From assembly GCA_021807975.1 (NCBI GenBank), contig JAKBCJ010000046.1:1-17779 (forward strand): DNA of 17,779 nt, written 5' to 3'. The position numbers and the translations under genes are program-made. Shown here piece by piece: positions 13,698 to 17,779 of the stretch (position 1 is its first letter; each line of letters opens with the position of its first letter). The stretch comes from Pseudomonadota bacterium (GTDB lineage: Bacteria > Pseudomonadota > Alphaproteobacteria > Acetobacterales > Acetobacteraceae). Under the pieces are notes generated by a model, which saw only the letters and a list, made by a program, of their open reading frames with translations, was not told where the DNA came from and ran no database searches.

Positions 13698-14876
13698 ATG
13701 TCTGAAACCCCATATTTCTATGATGTAATCGTGCTCGGCGCCGGCGCGGCCGGGCTGATGTGCGCGATCACGGCCGGACAGCGCGGGCGGCGGGTGCTTG
13801 TTCTGGATCATGCGCCTCAGGCGGGGGCGAAAATCCTGATCAGCGGCGGCGGGCGGTGCAATTTCACCAACCTCGGTACCGTGCCGGATCGGTTCCTGTC
13901 GGATAATCCGCATTTCTGCCGGTCGGCGTTGAGCCGTTATAAGCCGGCGGATTTCGTGGCGCTGGTCCGGAAGCACGGTATTGCTTTCCACGAAAAGACC
14001 CTCGGGCAACTGTTCTGCGACGGATCGGCGCGGGAGATCGTGGCAATGCTGCTGGCGGAATGCGCGGCGGCTGGCGTGGATGTGCGGGTCAGGCATCGGG
14101 TGCTGAACGTCAGCCGGCCGGGGGCGTTTCGGGTGGAAACGGACCAGGGGGCGTTCTCCGCCGAACGGCTGGTGGTGGCGACGGGCGGGATGTCGATCCC
14201 GAAAATGGGGTCCACCGGCTTTGCCTATGAACTCGCGCGGCAGTTCGGGTTGCGGTTGACGGCGGTGCGCCCGGGGCTGGTGCCGCTGACGTTCGGCGGG
14301 GCGCTGCTGGAGACGATGGCCGGGCTGAGCGGGGTGTCGCTGGACAGCGTGGTGTCGGTTGGCAAACGGGCGTTTCGGGAGGCGGTGCTGTTCACGCACC
14401 GGGGTTTGTCGGGGCCGGCGGTGCTGCAGATCTCGTCGTACTGGCGGGAGGGGCCGGTGTCGCTGAACCTGCTGCCGGGGCGGGATGCGAGGGCGTTTCT
14501 GCTGGAACGCAAGCAGGCGCGCCCCAAGGCCGGCCTGACGGGCATTCTGGCGGAGGTCCTGCCCGCCAGATTGGCCGCGGTTCTGGCGGGGACGGTGGAG
14601 ACAAGGATGGCGGATGTGCCGAACCGGGTGCTGGCGCCGTTGGCGGAGCGGTTGTCCGGCTGGACGGTGACGCCGGATGGGACAGAGGGTTTCGCGAAGG
14701 CGGAGGTGACGATGGGCGGGGTGGATACGCGCGATCTGTCGTCGCGGACGATGGAGGCGAACGACGTGCCGGGGCTGTTCTTTATCGGCGAGGCGGTGGA
14801 TGTGACCGGCTGGCTGGGAGGCTACAACTTCCAGTGGGCATGGGCGAGCGGCTGGTGCGCGGGAGAGGCGGTTTAG
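13698..14876 (+). CDS. BaiN/HI0933-family NAD(P)/FAD-dependent flavoprotein
   Basis: This is a 392-residue flavoprotein. VIVLGAGAAGLMCAI (10-24) is the FAD-binding Rossmann motif, followed by the family signature KILISGGGRCNFTN (45-58). The C-terminal block FFIGEAVDVTGWLGGYNFQWAWASG is the second FAD contact and is diagnostic of the HI0933 family. Members reduce various substrates (BaiN acts on bile acids in gut clostridia); the role in proteobacteria is largely unknown, so no substrate is proposed. The frame is open further upstream to 13557, but that part is antisense to the CLC gene; the family N-terminus fits the ATG at 13698. No Shine-Dalgarno precedes it, and a TATAG (13686-13690) about 7 bases upstream could be a -10 box of a leaderless message. 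Confidence 0.92.
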   Translation: MSETPYFYDVIVLGAGAAGLMCAITAGQRGRRVLVLDHAPQAGAKILISGGGRCNFTNLGTVPDRFLSDNPHFCRSALSRYKPADFVALVRKHGIAFHEKTLGQLFCDGSAREIVAMLLAECAAAGVDVRVRHRVLNVSRPGAFRVETDQGAFSAERLVVATGGMSIPKMGSTGFAYELARQFGLRLTAVRPGLVPLTFGGALLETMAGLSGVSLDSVVSVGKRAFREAVLFTHRGLSGPAVLQISSYWREGPVSLNLLPGRDARAFLLERKQARPKAGLTGILAEVLPARLAAVLAGTVETRMADVPNRVLAPLAERLSGWTVTPDGTEGFAKAEVTMGGVDTRDLSSRTMEANDVPGLFFIGEAVDVTGWLGGYNFQWAWASGWCAGEAV

Positions 14877-14916
14877 GCCGCGGCGGCGCGTCATGCCTGT
14901 GCTGAGTGAGGTCCCG

Positions 14917-15960
14917 ATGACGCGAGCGGCATGGCCCGCCGCGAAACACGGTACCAATGATTGCCTGTCGCCGACGCGGATCGCCGGCCTGTTGGCCGCG
15001 GCGATGCTGTTCGGCGCCGCGCCGCGGCCTGCCCGGGCGGCGGATGGGCTGGAGGTGACACTGCCGGAGGCCGGCAGTCCCAACCTGGCGCCGGCGGCCG
15101 CGGACCCGCCGGTTTCGGACCCGCCGGCTTCGTATTGGGGCGGTGCCGATCTGTTCGCTGGATGGCAAGGAGCCGCCGAACGGGCACGGGCGACGCAGCC
15201 GGAGTGGGCCAGCCCGCTGGTCACCACCAGCGGCCTGCTGGAGCAGCGGCTGCGTTTCGACGTCAGCCGGCAACATGCGGGCAATGGAACCGACAGTTCG
15301 CTGCTGGACGGCGGCAAGGGGCTGGATCTGATCGTTAACCAGACAACCGATATCCGGATCGCCGCCGCGCCGTATGTGTTTCGATCGGGCGCGGCCGGCA
15401 GCGGAGGAACGCAAATGGGCGGCATCGCGCCGCTGGCCGGGTTCGGGGACTGGCCGCTTATTCGGGTCGCGAAGCGGCTGTTCAGCAACCCGGCGTCCGA
15501 TGGCGGTTACGTGGTGACGGCGCTGCTGCAAATTCTGGCCCCGTCGGGGATTGAACGGCTGACGAACAATGCGTGGCAGTACATGCCGGCGCTGGCTTTC
15601 GGCAAGGGCTGGGGGGACGTCGATATCCAGGGCACCCTGGGGGGCGTCATCCCCGCGTCGCGGGCATCGGCGATCGGCTATCAGGTGCAGAGCAGCATGG
15701 CGTTCCAATATCGTGTGGCCAGGCTGTTTTGGCCGGAGGTGGAGGTGGCCTGGACGTATTATGCCAACGGCCAGCGCGGCGGGCTCAATCAGGTCTATCT
15801 GATTCCGGGCATCGTGGTTGGCCGGTTCGTGCTGCCGAACGGGTTGAAATTCACGTTCGGGGTTGGCTATCAGGCCGCGGTCACCCCGGCTTATATCCCG
15901 AGGCCACTGACCCCGGCCTACAACCACGCCTGGCTGTTGACCACGCGGCTGAATTTTTAG
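14917..15960 (+). CDS. Secreted, probably outer-membrane protein of unknown function
   Basis: From the ATG at 14917 (GTGAGG 6 bases upstream; an in-frame ATG at 14893 lacks such a site) this is 347 residues. A signal peptide is clear: a hydrophobic core IAGLLAAAMLFGAA (22-35) and a likely cleavage after PARA (residue 41). A proline-rich linker (about 46-70) follows. The remainder alternates polar and hydrophobic residues in strand-like runs (LEQRLRFDVS, FQYRVARLFWPEVEVAWTYY, GLKFTFGVGYQAAV), and the last residue is phenylalanine (TTRLNF), the classic C-terminal signal of outer-membrane beta-barrels. No specific family is recognised; it loosely recalls phenol-pathway MetA-like outer membrane proteins. 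It follows the flavoprotein gene after 40 bases and may be co-transcribed. Confidence 0.75.
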   Translation: MTRAAWPAAKHGTNDCLSPTRIAGLLAAAMLFGAAPRPARAADGLEVTLPEAGSPNLAPAAADPPVSDPPASYWGGADLFAGWQGAAERARATQPEWASPLVTTSGLLEQRLRFDVSRQHAGNGTDSSLLDGGKGLDLIVNQTTDIRIAAAPYVFRSGAAGSGGTQMGGIAPLAGFGDWPLIRVAKRLFSNPASDGGYVVTALLQILAPSGIERLTNNAWQYMPALAFGKGWGDVDIQGTLGGVIPASRASAIGYQVQSSMAFQYRVARLFWPEVEVAWTYYANGQRGGLNQVYLIPGIVVGRFVLPNGLKFTFGVGYQAAVTPAYIPRPLTPAYNHAWLLTTRLNF

Positions 15961-15965
15961 CTGGT

Positions 15966-15994
15966 ACCGGGCGATGGAACCTTCGCTACCCGGT
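15966..15994. terminator. Imperfect hairpin between convergent genes
   Basis: ACCGGGCGA (15966-15974) can pair with TCG (15983-15985) and CCCGGT (15989-15994), leaving a 3-base bulge. It sits between the stops of the outer-membrane protein gene and rnhA, where a two-way terminator would be expected, but there is no T run. Weak support. Confidence 0.25.
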
Positions 15995-16480
15995 GCGATC
16001 CCCGCCAAACGCCGCCCGTCGCGCTTCCGTCGCCAGCCGGTCTGCGCGTTCGTTCATGTCGTTGCCGTCGTGGCCGCGAACCCATTCCCAATCCACCCGG
16101 TGGATGGCCTGGGCAGCCAGGATGCGCTTCCACAGATCGATGTTCGCCACCGGATCGCCGGTCGCGCTGCGCCAGTTCTTGCGCACCCATCCGGTAACCC
16201 AGCGGGTGACGCCATTCTTCAGGTATTGGCTGTCGGTATGGATCACGACATGGCAAGGGCGCTTCAGCGACTCCAGCGCCTCGGCCGCGGCGGTCATTTC
16301 CATGCGGTTGTTGGTGGTTTCCGCCTCGGCGCCGGTCAATTCCTTGACCACGTCGCGGAAGGTCAGGATAGCCGCCCAGCCGCCGGGGCCGGGGTTCGGC
16401 TTGCAGCCGCCGTCGGTCCAGACATGCACCACTTTGTCCGGGTCGGGCGGCAGCGAGACGATGACATCGTTAAAGGCCAT
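15986..16480 (-). CDS. rnhA: Ribonuclease HI
   Basis: This 164-residue protein degrades the RNA strand of RNA-DNA hybrids. All catalytic residues are visible with the E. coli spacing: D23 (WTDGGCKPNPGPGGW), E61 (NNRMEMTAAAEAL), D83 (HTDSQYLKNG), H137 (RGHDGN) and D147 (NERADRLA). Each is offset by 13 from D10, E48, D70, H124 and D134. The WVRKNWR stretch (98-104) is the basic substrate-binding handle. The ATG at 16480 lies inside the end of thrB (11-base overlap); a GTG two codons earlier is possible. Coupling with thrB is a common alphaproteobacterial arrangement. Confidence 0.97.
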   Translation of the reverse strand: MAFNDVIVSLPPDPDKVVHVWTDGGCKPNPGPGGWAAILTFRDVVKELTGAEAETTNNRMEMTAAAEALESLKRPCHVVIHTDSQYLKNGVTRWVTGWVRKNWRSATGDPVANIDLWKRILAAQAIHRVDWEWVRGHDGNDMNERADRLATEARRAAFGGDRTG

Positions 16481-17429
16481 AGGCACGTCCGTCCGCCGCC
16501 GACAAATGGAACCGCAGGCGGCGCAGATATTCCAGCGGGTCCTTGCGGGTGACGAGCGCCCCGGGGGGCGTATTCAGCCAGTCGTACAGCCGGGTCAGCA
16601 GGAAGCGGATCGCCGCCCCCTGGCACAGCACCGGCAGCGCTGCCTGTTCCCCAGCCGACAGCGGCCGCACCGACTGATACCCGGCCAGCACCGCCCGGCT
16701 TTTTGTGATGTTGAACGAGAAATCGGCTTCGAAGCACCAAGCGTTCAGGCAAATCGCTATGTCATAGGCCAGCAGGTCGGTCGAGGCGAAATAGAAGTCG
16801 ATCAGTCCGGATACTGTGTCGTCCAGGAAGAACACGTTGTCCGGAAACAAATCGGCATGAATATGGCCTGTTGGCAGTCCAGTGGGCCAGCGCGCCAGGA
16901 TCGCGGCCAGTGCGGCATCCAACTGGCCGGCGAGGTCAGACTGCACGGAGTCGGCCCGGGCGCGGCACTTGTCCAGCAAAGGTGTCCAACTGGCCGGCCC
17001 CAGCGCGTTGGCACGCCCCGGGGCGTAGTCGGCACCGGCCAGATGCAACCGGGCGAGCGCGACGCCGACCGGGCCGCAATGCGACTGGCGGACCCGGCGC
17101 GGCCAGACGCCGGGCAGGAAGGTGGTGATCGCGGCATGCTTGCCGGCGAGATGGCGCAGCGCCGATCCGTCCCGCCCGCGCACCGGTTGCGGGCAGACCA
17201 GGCCGCGTTGCGCCAGATGCTCCATCAGGCCCAGGAACCAGGGCAGATCGTTCGGATCGACGCGCTTTTCGTACAGCGTCAGGATGAAGTCGCCGGCAGT
17301 TGTGCGCAGCGAGAAGTTCGAGTTCTCGACGCCTTCCGCTATGCCGCGGAACGCTACCATCGTGCCAATGTCGTAGTCGGCCAGGAAGGCGGTCAGGGCG
17401 TCGTCGGTAACGTCGGTATAGACGGCCAT
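16470..17429 (-). CDS. thrB: Homoserine kinase (aminoglycoside-phosphotransferase fold)
   Basis: This 319-residue protein matches the alphaproteobacterial ThrB type, which phosphorylates L-homoserine in threonine synthesis and is unrelated to the GHMP-type enzyme of E. coli. It starts MAVYTDVTDDALTAFLADYD, the usual family start. Glycine-loop residues GVENSNF (33-39) and the ATP-binding lysine region (LTLYEKR, 51-57) follow. HADLFPDN (191-198) supplies the catalytic aspartate D193 and metal ligand N198, and LIDFYFA (209-215) supplies the second metal ligand D211. It lies 13 bases after the NDUFS4-like gene and overlaps rnhA, so all three form one transcription unit. No strong Shine-Dalgarno is seen, which is consistent with coupled translation. 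Confidence 0.96.
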   Translation of the reverse strand: MAVYTDVTDDALTAFLADYDIGTMVAFRGIAEGVENSNFSLRTTAGDFILTLYEKRVDPNDLPWFLGLMEHLAQRGLVCPQPVRGRDGSALRHLAGKHAAITTFLPGVWPRRVRQSHCGPVGVALARLHLAGADYAPGRANALGPASWTPLLDKCRARADSVQSDLAGQLDAALAAILARWPTGLPTGHIHADLFPDNVFFLDDTVSGLIDFYFASTDLLAYDIAICLNAWCFEADFSFNITKSRAVLAGYQSVRPLSAGEQAALPVLCQGAAIRFLLTRLYDWLNTPPGALVTRKDPLEYLRRLRFHLSAADGRAYGL

Positions 17430-17442
17430 CGGGACTGGCCGA

Positions 17443-17748
17443 TCAATGCGTCCAGTTTTCGACGCGGTTGTATTTGAAGTTATCGGCGTACGCCTTGGGC
17501 TTCACGCGGCGGGCCTGCGGGATTTCCAGATCGTAGTCGATGCCGTTGCGCTGGGCGTAGGCGATCGCTTCTTCCCGGGTTTCGAACGACAGCTTCACCT
17601 GTGTCTGGGTGTCGCCGCCGCCGGTCCAACCCATCAGCGGGTCGGCCGTGCGCGCCCGGGTATTTATGAATTCCAACACCCAGAGGTGAGTCTTGGCCCA
17701 ACCGGACTGCATCGCGGTCTTGGGAGGCTGGAAAATGCGGGCACGCAT
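17443..17748 (-). CDS. NADH dehydrogenase (complex I) accessory subunit, NDUFS4-like
   Basis: This 101-residue protein is the bacterial homologue of the 18-kDa NDUFS4 subunit that stabilises the NADH-binding arm of complex I; it occurs in alphaproteobacteria and mitochondria. Recognisable blocks are MRARIFQPPKTAMQSG, WVLEF, DPLMGWTGGGDTQTQVKLSF and the helix TREEAIAYAQRNGIDYDL, with the basic C-terminal tail (KAYADNFKYNRVENWTH). Length is normal. GGAGAGA lies about 6 bases before the ATG at 17748, a good ribosome site. It is the first gene of the operon with thrB and rnhA, away from the main nuo cluster, as is usual for this subunit. Confidence 0.93.
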   Translation of the reverse strand: MRARIFQPPKTAMQSGWAKTHLWVLEFINTRARTADPLMGWTGGGDTQTQVKLSFETREEAIAYAQRNGIDYDLEIPQARRVKPKAYADNFKYNRVENWTH

Positions 17749-17779
17749 GCAAGTCTCTCCGATTCAGTGGTCGGGGCGG

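Noticed and set aside
13629..15488. 619-residue minus-strand open frame
   Set aside because: Antisense to the flavoprotein and outer-membrane protein genes, both of which have clear signatures.
15573..17477. 634-residue plus-strand open frame
   Set aside because: Antisense to rnhA and thrB; begins out of frame inside the outer-membrane protein gene.

Overview
The window is a GC-rich chromosomal segment of an alphaproteobacterium, probably a member of the Acetobacteraceae or a relative. This is inferred from three things: a chromosomal parAB pair, an NDUFS4-type complex I accessory subunit (an alphaproteobacterial/mitochondrial trait) next to an APH-fold homoserine kinase and RNase HI, and strong GC bias at third codon positions in every real gene. 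No rRNA, tRNA or CRISPR array was seen.

Layout. 1-1370: end of parA and complete parB (chromosome segregation), with a small uncharacterised gene convergent to parB. 1785-3787: a translationally coupled pair, a formyl-CoA-transferase-like class III CoA transferase and a CaiD-like enoyl-CoA hydratase, closed by a GC hairpin. 3910-5977: a divergent pair, an SDR-type NAD(P)-binding oxidoreductase and an AraC-family regulator, with an inverted repeat between them. 5961-7759: an accessory patch with visibly higher AT content. It holds a remnant of an integrase-core transposase abutting a two-gene operon (ATGA overlap) whose second protein looks like an ImmA/IrrE-type fold with a ruined zinc site and a lost C-terminus.

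7903-13657 is an ion-transport block. A good promoter candidate is followed by a roughly 280-nt leader with several hairpins. The last hairpin buries the Shine-Dalgarno sequence of a 57-residue protein gene too short for ordinary ORF lists. That gene is followed by an atypical NRAMP-like transporter (the metal-site Asn and Met are both Ala) and a Na/Pi-cotransporter-like protein with a PhoU-like tail. Convergent to these are a VIT/CCC1 family protein that appears to have lost two membrane helices by an in-frame deletion, and a CLC-type transporter with changed signature residues.

13698-15960: a BaiN/HI0933-type flavoprotein and a secreted, probably outer-membrane protein of unknown function. 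15986-17748, minus strand: NDUFS4-like subunit, thrB and rnhA in one tight operon.

The most promising unexplained element is the structured leader plus small protein in front of the NRAMP-like transporter: a candidate metal-responsive RNA switch that I cannot match to a riboswitch class I know.
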